DNA of 64,000 nt from contig OZ234503.1 of assembly GCA_965153455.1 (NCBI GenBank), positions 1,798,001-1,862,000 of the forward strand, given 5' to 3'. The DNA comes from Sphagnum compactum (lineage: Eukaryota > Bryophyta > Sphagnopsida > Sphagnales). The notes beneath the pieces were generated by a model that was not told where the DNA came from, did no database searches, and worked only from the letters and a program-made list of their open reading frames with translations. Below are positions 12,565 through 23,502 of the stretch, piece by piece. Position numbers and translations under genes: made by a program. Every line of letters starts with the position of its first letter. The first letter of the stretch is position 1.

Positions 12565-14256
12565 AAATGCGGTGTTGAAGGAGAGGGTCGTGAACAAAAC
12601 CAGACAGAGAAAAAGGAAGGCAAATGATAGAATACAAACACTAATAACACACGAGCGCGCTGCTGCAACTACCTTGCTCACGTGCAGCGAATGCTCGCCT
12701 AAATGGTACAAACGCAGGAAGCAAGAGAGGGAAAAAATTTCACAGAATGCAAACGGCAAAGGGAAGAGCTTTGCCGACTGCACAGAACAGGCAGGGAAGA
12801 GTAGCGATGGGAAGGAAGAAGACAACACGAGCGCGGGCGTGAGGTCGGATTACAAACTCGCCGATGACTCCCTCATGGATGAGGAGTTTCCGGACCATGG
12901 CGATGATGACAATACCTTCGTGGATGAGGAGTCTTTGGATTATCAATGTGGGAATAGTCTCTTCGTAGATGAGGCTCGCCAGTACTGGATGTTGTTCATT
13001 TGCACCACCTCTTAGTTTTTTATTTTCCTTGTTTTTTCTTTGTTGTTGTTTTCCTTTTTGACTTTAAAAAAAATTCTGATGACTTCATGAGAAACTTAGA
13101 TTATGAGAAAATTTTCTTAATTAAAAATATTAATAATATTTTCTTATGTGAGAAATTGAGAATGTATTAGAAAACCGTGATGACCTCTAGTTTGTCACCC
13201 TTAATTAATCACTTTTTAGTAATTACGTTTTACTTTTAGTATTTAATTTCCTAAATTGAACCCACCACTTTAAAATAAAAACATATTCAATACTTTCATT
13301 CCATGAAGTTTTATTTAATTTTATTCGCCAGGTATCCAACATGGATTTTTTTTTTTTAAATTTTTCAATGTTGCTCAATTGGTTCCTATTTTCTAGGTCA
13401 GGTGGATTAAGGTGGGAAAGTATAAATGAAAATATTACAGACATGACTATATAAGTTTTTTTGTGGCTATATTGTTTTGGTGATAATTTTAGTTTATTGT
13501 TCGAGTTATGTGGCTACACGGACTTGTTATGAGTAGATGCAAAGTTGTAAGGGAAATGTGAGGGTTATGGCAATTTGATCATTTTCAATTCTGCCAACAA
13601 GCCATTCGGCAAATGCAAATTATATCAATGAGAATATGAAAATCTGATAAAAATCCAAATAAAGAGACTTGCAGAGAATATTAGAGCCCAAAGTCCAAGC
13701 CATGATTTTTTATTTTTTTCCTTGGCAATTTATCACCATACCATAGTACCTGTTCCATTTCAACACATGTCTATCGAATAATTAATTAATTTTGAAGATT
13801 TTATTTCAACAAATGGAATATTCCTAAATATTCACTATCATCCTTTGCAATTTTTTGATTTGGAAGAAATAATTTTTGAAATTTCAACATTTCGAAAAAT
13901 AATATACTTAGTGTCGAATTGGCCAAGGTACTAAGGTATATCAAGAGGAAAAACAGTGCGTGTCGAAATGTCATTAAGAATTAAGGGACCTTTTTTTTTT
14001 ATAGTCACCCCAAACCCAACATGATGGATTTGGCTAACCTTACCTGTGTCAGTTCCACAAGAAGCAAAAGCAAAATATCAAATATCTTAGATATTTGATA
14101 TTGCTAAGATTCCTATTACAGTAAAGGTCGATTGAGGGAAACACCAGATTTTTCCTGTAGGGTAAGGGTTGAGGTCAAGTGGTTTACCATAAAAGGAGCT
14201 CACATGCAGTGGAATTCTTTACTGAAATTAGGGTCCAACAGGAGTTTGATTCTAGT
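12565..14256. other. API5 upstream region and intergenic DNA
   Basis: The first 300-400 bp should hold the API5 5' leader and promoter, but no clear TATA box was found. A plus-strand open frame of 183 codons (12464-13015) starts antisense to API5 exon 1. Its 12850-12975 end has three imperfect repeats around GGATGAGGAG/TAGATGAGGC that encode an acidic peptide. From 13016 to 14256 the DNA is AT-rich and nothing is recognised. Confidence 0.4.
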
Positions 14257-14430
14257 AAAACCCCGAAACAAGGGCCTGCGTGAGGTGCTAAAGCCCCGTA
14301 ATAAGGGCCTGCGTGAGGTGCGAAAGCCCCGTAATAAGGGCCTGCGTGAGGTGCTAAAGCCCCGTAATAAAGCCCCAAAATAAGAGCCCACATGAGGTGG
14401 AGCTGAATGTAAAGCCCCAATATAAGGGCC
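14257..14430. repeat. 33-bp minisatellite
   Basis: The word CCCCGAAACA/CCCCGTAATA recurs at 14261, 14294, 14327 and 14360, an exact 33-bp period, with two shorter degenerate units after it. Because 33 is a multiple of three, the plus frame gives an 11-residue repeat, KPRNKGLREV plus L or R. No start context or homology suggests that it is translated. Confidence 0.85.
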
Positions 14431-15291
14431 CACATCGTAGAGCTTCGGATCCTGTGATATCCACTGAAATACCCATACCTGTTGACATTATGTACATTTT
14501 CCAAAATGCCCCAGATTCTACACACTCTGGCCCACACTCTGAAATCCAATAGCAAAATCTGAGGTCTTCAGGTTTGGCTGAAAATTTGGGCACAAATTTA
14601 ATTCATCTGAGGAAGGTCATGCTGGTTACAACAGAGTTTAAGGTGAGTGTCAGACAACTTGAGAGCAACCAGCCACTGGTCTCAAGTTTTGACTGCTTTT
14701 GGTTTTCAGTGGCAGCTTTTGGTTGTGATGCAGCCGTCCTCCCAAGCTGACATGTGAGAGTTGTCTGACTCTCAAGTCTGATTCCTCTAGATCAGACTCT
14801 CTCTCATCTAGAAACCACTCCACCATCTAATTCCTACTTGTGGACTACTTCTGACATTTCTTCAGAGATGCTTCACCCCCTCAAAACAAGATTCGACACC
14901 ATTGTTGTGATCTTCACATAATTCTCTACCAAGGACTTTTAAACTGACCAGATACAAACCAAAACATGCTTTTCAGAGTTACTACTACACCTCTATATTA
15001 CTCATATCAATGGTGTACTTCATCACCAGGACACAGGAGATGAACACACCATAGAAAGATCATATCTTCAAAAAATGATAAATTGTAGACATTTATTCCA
15101 AAAGCTGAAGTAAAGTACATGCTTTTAGCAGGAGACTTACAGACCACATCCAACTTTTCTGAGGCCTTCTAGTACTGAGCATAACTAGCAATTTTCCACA
15201 CAACTTGCACAGATGTCGACTGCATATAATTTGCTACAATGTCAAATCCATGCACCCAGTTATTGCTTTTCACTCCTACCTCCAAGTGCAT
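14431..15291. other. Intergenic DNA downstream of eIF1
   Basis: No gene seen. The part near 15291 should hold the eIF1 3' untranslated region. Confidence 0.4.
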
Positions 15292-16594
15292 TTAAAACCC
15301 GTGAATCTTGATGGCATCCTTGTTCACAATGCCCGCCTGATCACATAACAAAATCGATGTGCAAATAGTCAATACCACACACTTTGGGTCACACCATCCA
15401 TCACACTAATTCCTCCACAAGATGGTGAGTAGGGTGCAGCAGTTTAAGAACTGAAGGAAGTGCATCTTTTATGTCCTTCCACAACAATTCCTGTTCTCTA
15501 AAAGAAAACAAAGGCCACTCAACAACATCAAGCAGAATCAAATTTAGTAATAAAAGTACTAAGGGAAAGTATTACCTCCACAAGAAAATGAGAGACATTC
15601 TTCCGCTGATCGCCTTGCAACTGTATGATCTTCCCCAATTCTAGATCTTCAACAACTGTTCCATTGCAGCAGAAATCCTGGCATAGCATCACACAGTAGC
15701 TCCAATTTTTAAATGAATCCCACCACAATCACCATATGAGAAAACACTAGGACGAACACAACAATATTCAGCAGGAATGCAGTGTAAGGAGACCCAACAT
15801 AATAGAATTGCTCATGACACGAAGCTTTCAAACTACAAACACAACGTGAGAGCCTCCGCCGTGGAGTTGGTTGTTTATTTTACCTTCTTGAACTTCCTCA
15901 GAATCTTGTTGTAATCATATTCCTTCTTCAAGCCTTGGACAGTCGTAAGACTCTTGCGTCCGTTCCGTTGCTGAACCCGCACATGAACATAGCCCTTTCC
16001 TTTTCCTGTATCTTCTTCCGCAAATGGATCTGACATAGCCACGACAAACAATCCCGTCCATCAAGACTATCAAAATTACTTGCAAATAGAGGAGACTCTG
16101 AAACGCTTAGGATTCTACAAAGGCAAAAAAAAACTCGCCAAACTTCCCCACACAACATGCACCTTCTCTCAAACGGCAAGATCCTAAAACTTCTTTCCCC
16201 TAACTGAACGGCCCTCTTTCTCCTGTCCTTCACGGATCTCTCGACTTTTCAAAAGCCGACCAAGCTGCTTCTCCATCAAAAAGGGATACAAAAAAACCTT
16301 CCCGGTGGCCGAAGGAAACGAAAAGACAAACCAAACTTCTCAGCACACATCGAACTTCACTCATAAACGGCAAGAACCTGAATTCTTTGCAACAGCTTGA
16401 TCGACGCAATAAGAAAAACAAAAAGACCCGAGACAAAATCCTTCCCTAACAGATCATTCCAAAAAAGCGGCTTTCACCACTAGATCTGTCTGTTAAAGCA
16501 AAGAAACAGCAGCAACAGAGCAACAGAGAGGAGGAAGGCAGGTTAGGAGCGCACCCGCAACGCCAGGGATCTGGATTTCTGAGAGATCCAACAT
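15292..16594 (-). CDS. SUI1: Translation initiation factor eIF1 (SUI1), 4 exons
   Basis: Exons on minus: 16555-16594, 15884-16029, 15576-15677, 15292-15336. They join to 333 nt, 110 aa plus stop, close to the usual 113 aa. eIF1 sits on the 40S subunit near the P site, enforces AUG choice during scanning and helps eIF5/eIF2 GTP hydrolysis. Family signatures are near complete: YVHVRVQQRNGRKSLTTVQG (about residues 27-46), YDYNKILRKFKK, FCCNGTVV, LGKIIQLQGDQRKNVSHFLVE and the terminal KDAIKIHGF. The first exon gives MLDLSEIQIPGVA in place of the common MSELDxQIP start; it matches in length and ends in phase 1 so that G|AT makes the conserved Asp before Pro-Phe. The acidic linker after that Asp is a few residues shorter than usual. 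The gene stands alone on minus about 2.7 kb from API5. Confidence 0.96.
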
Positions 16595-16772
16595 GAACGT
16601 CGTCGTCGTGTTTCCTTCTTGTGAGTCACTCAAACAAAAAAGAACAATAGAATTGCGAAGATAGGAAAAAAATTGAACTTAAGATAATCTCACAGAGTAA
16701 CAATCGAAGGCAACAGACAGATCAGATCAAAAGAGAGAAGATGAATCACTGGAAACGTAGTTGAAGCACTAG

Positions 16773-16780
16773 AATATATA
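16773..16780 (-). promoter_or_regulatory. Candidate TATA box of eIF1
   Basis: On minus the sequence reads CTATATATTC about 180 bp upstream of the eIF1 start codon, a fitting place for a TATA box with a leader of roughly 150 nt. The assignment is by position and sequence only. Confidence 0.35.
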
Positions 16781-17714
16781 GCCACTCGGTAGAGAGGAAA
16801 GAACAACAGGTCGGTGATGATGCAGAAGAGAAAGAACGCGAGGTCGGCGAACACGGCCGGCGTCGAGCGAAGCCGATGCGACGAAGGCGACGACGACGAC
16901 GACGATACCCGCCGTTTCGTTGGGTGGACCGTCGCACCGCCCCCCACCCTTTTCCTTTGGGTCCCGATTGCATGCCGCCACTCCTGACCCGAGTACCAAA
17001 TAAATTTTTAAAAATTTAGAAATTAGTAAATTTGGGTGCCTTGGATTTTTTGCAATAGTTAGAAAGAATTATGTAGGGATCATTGATATATGAGGAAGAT
17101 GAAAATTTCTTCAAATTTTTTTAATTTATTTTTAAAAAACCTAAATTTTTTGAGATAATTTATGTGCTCATTGCCTAAGGTTTGCAACCGCTAAAGTCAA
17201 GGGCCAAAATCGCTGTAGAAGCTTCTATTCCCCTTCCACAATATTCCTAACGGAAGAAAATCTTTTCAGCATTTGTGTCCACACATGTGGCAGCATAGCA
17301 TTGGTCCACCAGCAGTAAAGTAATGTTACATTCTACACACGATTCCAACGCAGAATGTGTGGTTTGGGGGGGGGTGGGGCAGATGGGCAGGTGGTTTACC
17401 AGCTGGCATCAATCATTCTGCGCTCTATTGTCCCCTGGACAATTCCAAATCATACTGCTAGGGTTAGGGTTTCGAGATTGCAGGCTCGGTTAGGGTTAGG
17501 TTTGGGGGTTTGGCTCCAGAGCTGTTTCTTTTGTTGGTTTGGAAACCCAAAGTCATATGGCCCCTGGTTACTAGTCCTTTGACCATGGTTCCACGGAGTT
17601 TAAGTTGAGACCAGGGTTACGCAGGTTGTCAGAAATCGATTGAAAACCGGCCAAGGAGTTCAGGCCAGTTCTTTCAAGGGAAAACCATTGGATACTTTGC
17701 ATTGATACTTAACT
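16781..17714. other. eIF1 upstream region and intergenic DNA
   Basis: A GC-rich patch with a GAC triplet run near 16880-16900 lies upstream of eIF1 and then gives way to AT-rich DNA. A G-rich run is at about 17366-17380 and several GTTAGGGTT words at 17460-17500. No gene recognised. Confidence 0.4.
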
Positions 17715-18005
17715 CCTTTTGGGTTGTTGCCAGTTGTTCTTGCGTTGTTGTTAATTTTTCTTACATTGTTGTTTAACTCCACTTGTGTTGTTGTTCAATT
17801 TGTTCAATTTTTGTTGGGTTGTTGTTCAACTTATTTTATGTTTTTGTTTGACTCTTTTGATGTTGCTATTGGGTCTTTTTGCATTGTTGCTTGGCTTCTC
17901 CGAATTGTTGATCAATTCCTCTTGGGTTGTTGTTTAGATCCTTTTGTTCTTGCTTGAATTTTTTTGTGTTGTTGATCAATATTTCTAACATTGTTGCTTA
18001 ACTTG
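17715..18005. repeat. Degenerate TTGTTG-rich tandem tract
   Basis: Words of the type GTTGTTGTTYAAC and TTGYGTTGTTG recur roughly every 30-45 bp with many substitutions. It looks like an old tandem array, strand-biased for G and T on plus. Confidence 0.5.
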
Positions 18006-19566
18006 TCTCTAAACTCAAGTGTACCTTTTTGACCTAGCTCCCATGTGTGTTTTGTTCTTCTTGCATTCTTGTTTGAGTCCTCTTACATTATTGCTTATTA
18101 GTTTGGTATTTCCCCTCACTTGTTTTATGTAAGTTTGGGAGCAAAGAGCTTAAATGCATTGATCAAATTGTTTTTTCCATTTTTTCAAGTACGACTTACA
18201 AACTATGCTTCCTATAATTTTGTGTTTTTTGTTTCGATTTTAATGTTACATGTTTTATCTTTTTATTTCTTTTAATGAAATATTTGTTCATGATCCAAGT
18301 TCAATTTTTGTTTATTATGTTTGCTAATAAACTTTGTAACATTTTAACATTAGTAAATATGTTTGTTGTTTGTAGGATTTGTTGTCATTCCTATACATTT
18401 TTTTGTATTGTGTTGTTACATTTCATTTTGAATATTCATTTTTTAAATGAAGGAGGGCTAAATGAATTATTTTGACCTTCTAAATATTGGTAATGTCTTG
18501 AGTTGTATTGTAAGCTTTAAATAGTTAAATCAATTTGCAAGTAAGAAAATTAAGAAAAAACTTTGGTAGGACAATCTTTTGTTTCAATTTCTCTAGTCTT
18601 GTTGAATAACATTCTTGAAAATGGAACAATCAAATGAAAATGAAAACAAAATAAAAACAAAAAAATGAAACTTGTGAAAAAATTTCTTAATGATGTTCTT
18701 ATGAAAAACTTATTTGAAAAATTATCCGAACTTGGAAAAAAAAAAACAACATAAGTTTTGAAAATGAAAAAAAAAATTAAAATGAAACTTTTAAACTTAC
18801 ATGTTCAATGAATTAAATGGAGACCTCATTGTAGAAATGCACTTTGTTGGGTATTTTTGTTTTAACAATAATAAAGAAGTTGATTGTAATAATCTTCAAA
18901 TGATGTGTTATATTCTTTGTTACAACAGTTTTATCAATCCATTTAATCTTAGAATTCAAACAAGAAAAGGTTTAATTGATATCACAAAACAAATGGTATA
19001 ACAATTTTCAACAAACATGTGAATGTAGACCATGCTATTATTTGCCAAAAACAATTTAACTTGAAGTCAATAGTCCATTGAAAAAAAATATTTAAAAGCA
19101 GTTAGCAAAGAAAACATAATGTGTCTAACGAATAAATTTCAAATTTTTTTGTTACAAAAGATATTTTCAAAAAAGATCATGTGTAATATAATTTTTTTTG
19201 CAAAATGTAAGCCTTTTGATTATCAAAATCACTTGCAAATGTAGTTTGTGGAAAGTATTTAGCTAAAACATTTAGCCTTGCATTTATGTTTTCAAGTGGT
19301 CTTTCTTTCAATAAAGCAATTTTATTGAAAGGTGTTGCCTAACTTGGTGGAGAAAACAAAACAAGAACATGTTCTACCAAAATTAATAAAGTGCAATATT
19401 GCAACATCTAGTTTTGATTTATGGATGTCTCAAAGTGTACATGTCATTTTTGTTCTTGTGATAATTTTATTTCAAGATTGATTCACAACCAACTCATGTT
19501 ATTATTATTTTTTTTGAAGCAACATAAGTTACCAATCAAGCCTTGACAAGAAATTTAACATAATTG
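18006..19566. other. AT-rich DNA upstream of the hAT relic
   Basis: No recognisable frame. It may hold the lost 5' part of the hAT element, but I found no matching 5' terminal repeat (AGTGTTGGGC type) here. Confidence 0.35.
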
Positions 19567-20924
19567 TTGGATGAATATGGGTTAGAAAATAATTTTTTTG
19601 CTTATGTAAAGAATGAGGGGTCAAATTTGAATGTTATGACAATTACTTTAAACTTTGCCGTGAGTTATGAAAGTTTTGATTTGGAGGAAAATTTTCAAGA
19701 TACTTATTTCGACCATTTTTTTTAAAAGCCTACCAATATGTGATAACAAATGAAAAAATGTGACAAATTTTCAAATATGAACTTATTAAATCTACTCAAT
19801 CAGATTTGCAAAAATGTTTAACTTGGCTTACAAAGTTTTAGAAAAGCAAATAAAAATGGAACAATGCATGTGAAGATTATAATCATTTAGACTTTTTATT
19901 TAAGTGATAATTTCAGAATATAAACATTTAATGTCAAATTTTGTTAACAAATAAATTTCTATCAAAAGCAATGGAAGAATGTTTCCTCTCTTACATGGCA
20001 TATTTTTCAATCAATTGTGGATTATTTTTTCTTAGTTATAAATGTTTATGTTTCGAATAAGTCCTAAAGCCATTGGTTGTTAATTGATGCATTGCAATTG
20101 ACATTGAAAGAAGAAAATGAAATCCCACCAACTTTAGTTAATTTGATAAATAATGATTTTAGGGTTTTTTTAATTTGTTGACCTCTAACATCAAGAAGGA
20201 GGTTTTGAGGGTATTAAGGTCTTTCCTTTCATATTATATGAAATATAAAACCAAAAAATCTATAACATGTTGTTTTAGATCCTAGACCCTAAGTTTGAAA
20301 TCTTTTGCTTAATATAATTTTTTATTGATCATGAAAAAGGTGTGGCTATTGTTGAAGAATATGACAAAATATCATTATATCTCATGTTTATCAAATGCCA
20401 TCATTATTTACATATGGTAACAAGATTTGAAATTGGTTGTCTAAACCCAAATGAAAATTGTGCTTTGAATATTTTTGAACAAATTGTCAGCACAAATGAA
20501 CTAATGAAAAAGCTTGTGGGTAGAGAGTTATTAATTTTCAAAAGATACCAAGTGCATATCAAAAATATTAAATGTTCTCTTCAACGGTGGAAGAAGCACA
20601 AGTTCATATTTTCCATGGTTGGTTTTTGGCCCGCCAAATGTTAAGCATTATAAGATCTCAAATTGAAATGAATTTTTTTTTTCTTTAATTGGCATACGAA
20701 AAAAAAAAATTTAATCTCATCTACAAATGACCAATTTGGAGAAGTTGATATTTGTGAATAAGAATTGGATTACCCATCCTAGGGTTGCTTGCAAATCGGC
20801 TTCTAATTTGGTGAAGTTCGTTAAGAAGGATCCAGAACTAGAAGATGAGTTAGAGCAATTTGAAGATTTATTTGAAGATTCGCTTTTTGTTATTTTTACC
20901 AGTTTTAACAATTTTTATAATTAA
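19567..20924 (+). pseudogene. hAT-family transposase relic
   Basis: Frame 1 from 19567 reads LDEYGLENNFFAYVKNEGSN, an inner block of RICESLEEPER/BED-type hAT transposases. Further on, 20342-20644 gives a hydrophilic block ending in LQRWKKHKFIFSMVGFWPAK. The ORF at 20727-20924 begins NLEKLIFVNKNWITHPRVAC, then VKFVKKDPELEDELEQFE, typical of the hAT C-terminal dimerisation domain and tail. The three blocks lie in three different frames, with stops between them and an apparent deletion at about 20645-20716 where the SxxxERxFSxAG part should be. The copy is therefore inactive. No BED zinc finger could be read upstream. Confidence 0.75.
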
Positions 20925-20939
20925 AAAATATTTTTACTA

Positions 20940-21201
20940 ACCAAAATTGAACTTTTGATAACTGACTTGTGAGAATTGCCTTTAAGAACCGTCTGGTCTT
21001 AAATTTGTGAGAACCAACACTTAGAGAAATGATTGAATTTTTTTCCCCTAAAAGTTTGATACACTAACTTTGTTTAGAGTTAATCAGTTCTCCTTAATCA
21101 GGAAAAAAAAATCATTTAGAGAACCAGCTCGGTTATTAAAATCTTATGGGAGAACCAAAACCAGTGGTTCTCACAACAAAGTGAGAACTGCCCAACACTA
21201 G
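20940..21201 (+). mobile_element. hAT 3' subterminal region and terminus
   Basis: GAGAACCA-type words recur on both strands (about 21009, 21119, 21151 and, inverted, 21164). The region ends in GAACTGCCCAACACTAG, whose complement CTAGTGTTGGGC is a hAT-like terminal repeat. The end of the neighbouring small hAT element has the same AAAGTGAG...CCCAACACT order, linking the two. Clustered subterminal motifs are the usual binding sites of hAT transposases. Confidence 0.55.
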
Positions 21202-22366
21202 TTCAGACTCTTTGTGTAGGGTAAAGCCTAAAGGGTGTGGCTTTACCATTGCTAAAAATTGAGATCCTTACCAATTGTTCGTCTGAAGAATTTCCCTCTG
21301 GACAAAGCTGTCTTGGTTGTGGCTAATGGATTGCTGATTTCAAGCAGAAGCTCTTGGCAACAAAAGTTGTGCACATAATAACCCCCTCTCCCATGTTTTC
21401 CTATATGGTGCATACCTTGTCTATGGCCACAAGGGTTTTACCGCACTATCTTATGGATACAGTAGCCACAGCTGTTGACAGTTGAAGCAAAGCAAGTGGA
21501 TGGGTGCAACAGGAAGCTCAAGTTTGATGCATTAAAATTTTCCCACATTTTGAGAAGGCCTGCTTTGTGGAGCAAAGAAATCAGAGATTGGTATTTTAGG
21601 AGGAGAAAAGGGCATGCTGGTTTTCTGTTTGTATCCCTGTGAATTTTACCCATGACCAAACTTATAGCCTTGCTATTTTAAGAGTCTTCTTCTCACTCAT
21701 GCTTCAGTCCATTGAGCTGTTCTCCTTGAAACATTTTGTTCATGGTACACTTGCTGAAGTGCAATATGCAGTAATCTGTAGGTGTGGGTTTTTATCAGTG
21801 GCAAGCATACTGTGAGTAACTTGTCAGAATACAAAGGTTTTGGTGACTGACAGGCAGACTTGGCTCCTGGGTGCAAGGATGAATATATGGAGCACTGAAA
21901 TCTCCAGAACGCTCTCTCTGCTGTGCCAACATCCTTCATCAGGTTGGCCTCCAATGGAGATTTTCGGAAAGTGCAGCCAAGCCAAAGTTTGGGTGAGCCT
22001 TTCCGTGCTTGTGGCTGTGAGACATTGTTTTCTGGCCAAGCAGACTGGGTTGCGAGGGTGTGGTCTTCAGTCGAAATGCATTCAGCCAACCCCTGGACAA
22101 ACTTGTGGTGCAATTCTTGGGACATGACTCCTCAAACCTGTATCCTGCCATTGCCTTAGTGGCTGCTGCTGGGCTATCCTCTGATATCCCCAACCCACAA
22201 ACACCCGCTCAAAATTAAAACACAAGCATGTATGACCCAGCATAAAGCTCTTGACGTTCACTGCACAACATTTCAAATTGCAGTAGTGATGATTCCTCAG
22301 GCACAAAATTTTCTATCAGAAGCAAAAAGCTCCCGATGACACTGTAAACAGAAATGAGGTTGAGAT
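21202..22366. other. Intergenic DNA between two hAT elements
   Basis: Long open frames exist on minus (for example 142 codons at 21697-22125) but show no recognised domain or splice pattern. Treated as non-coding. Confidence 0.4.
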
Positions 22367-22846
22367 CAGTGTTGGGTGGTTCTTTACTTTTATGAAGAAG
22401 AACCTCTGGTGTTCCAGTTCCACACTTCTATTTAAGTGTGGAACATTCCAGTCCCTCAAATAGAATCAGGAATCCAGTTTCAGGCCCAGTTCTTTAAGAA
22501 AATAAAATCTGGTTCCAGTTCTGAAAATCAGTCCTGGTTCAGATCTTTTACTAACCAAGACCAGAACTGCCGGTTAACTGCCGGTTTTAACTGTCAGGTT
22601 GAGTCCCTGTTATTCTTTTGAAACTGCATCATGTTCTGGTTTCAGTTCCACACATAAGTAGAACCAGGAATATGGTCTGGGGTCTGGCTCTTCCCCAAAA
22701 AAAAAAAAAACAAACAGACAAATTCTGGTTCTGGTTCTGGTTCTGAAAATCAGTCATGATTTGGATCCAGTTTGTAGTACCCAGAACCAGAACCAGCGAT
22801 TCTTACCCATCAAAGTGAGTACAACCCCAACACTGACCCAACACTG
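22367..22846. mobile_element. Non-autonomous hAT element (480 bp) with TIR and TSD
   Basis: The left end is CAGTGTTGGGT and the right end ACCCAACACTG, a perfect 11-bp terminal inverted repeat. The 8 bp outside are GTTGAGAT on the left and GTTAAGAT on the right, an 8-bp target duplication with one mismatch, the size expected for hAT. A second copy of the right terminus, CCCCAACACTG, lies just inside it. The body is non-coding and full of GGTTCTGG and CCAGAACC words, probably transposase binding sites. It is likely mobilised in trans by the hAT family next door. Confidence 0.85.
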
Positions 22847-23502
22847 GTTAAGATGTGAAGCTCTCATTTCTTTCAAAGGCCCTTCAGAAAGTGTCTAGAC
22901 TTGTTCGCTGGGGCCTGGAATACCATTGCCCGAATAATCATAATCTGTCGTTTAGTAATCCTCATATGGAGATTTACCACCACTTTGTTTACTGAACAAT
23001 TTCTGACAACTTCATGTCACAACAATTTGGTTGATGATAAAGTAACCTGCACTTAAAACTCAATCAGCTGGCCTCTTTCTGCATTATCCAGTGCATAAAC
23101 ATTAGCACATACCAGCTCGTTTTGTTCCACATTGAGAGCAGAATCTAGAGTTAGGTCGATTGAATTGGCTACCGCATACATCACAAAAAGCTCCAGTCAT
23201 TGCATTTCCTCCCTACATGCAAATTTCCTCTGTTATGTCCATGGTTAAGTTGATTCCCAGAGCCCTCACATTTCAACTGAGCTATATAGAATCCAACTAT
23301 CATCTTCCTTGGTGCTCATACTCTTTGTATATGCAATTTTTTACTTTTTTTCTTTTTGCTTTTTTTTAATGAGGTAAGATCCACCATGAAGCCAATGGCG
23401 ATGGCCACATTTTAGACTTTTGCTTCCCATTCCACAAGCTACACCCAGTAGTAAGCACAAGGGATTCCTTGATTGCAAAGCAGGGGAAAAAACCGAATGA
23501 TA
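22847..23502. other. Intergenic DNA downstream of the zinc-finger gene
   Basis: No gene recognised. It may contain further 3' exons or the 3' untranslated region of the zinc-finger gene. Confidence 0.35.

Noticed and set aside
12454-12668. Alternative minus frames over API5 exon 1
   Set aside because: Only one frame gives the conserved EKLYEYGDRLSES block and a splice-compatible end.
16690-16999. Arg/Ser-rich minus frames upstream of eIF1
   Set aside because: Produced by a GAC triplet run in the 5' region; three frames are open at once.
21697-22125. 142-codon minus frame
   Set aside because: No family resemblance, and overlapping frames of similar length exist on both strands.
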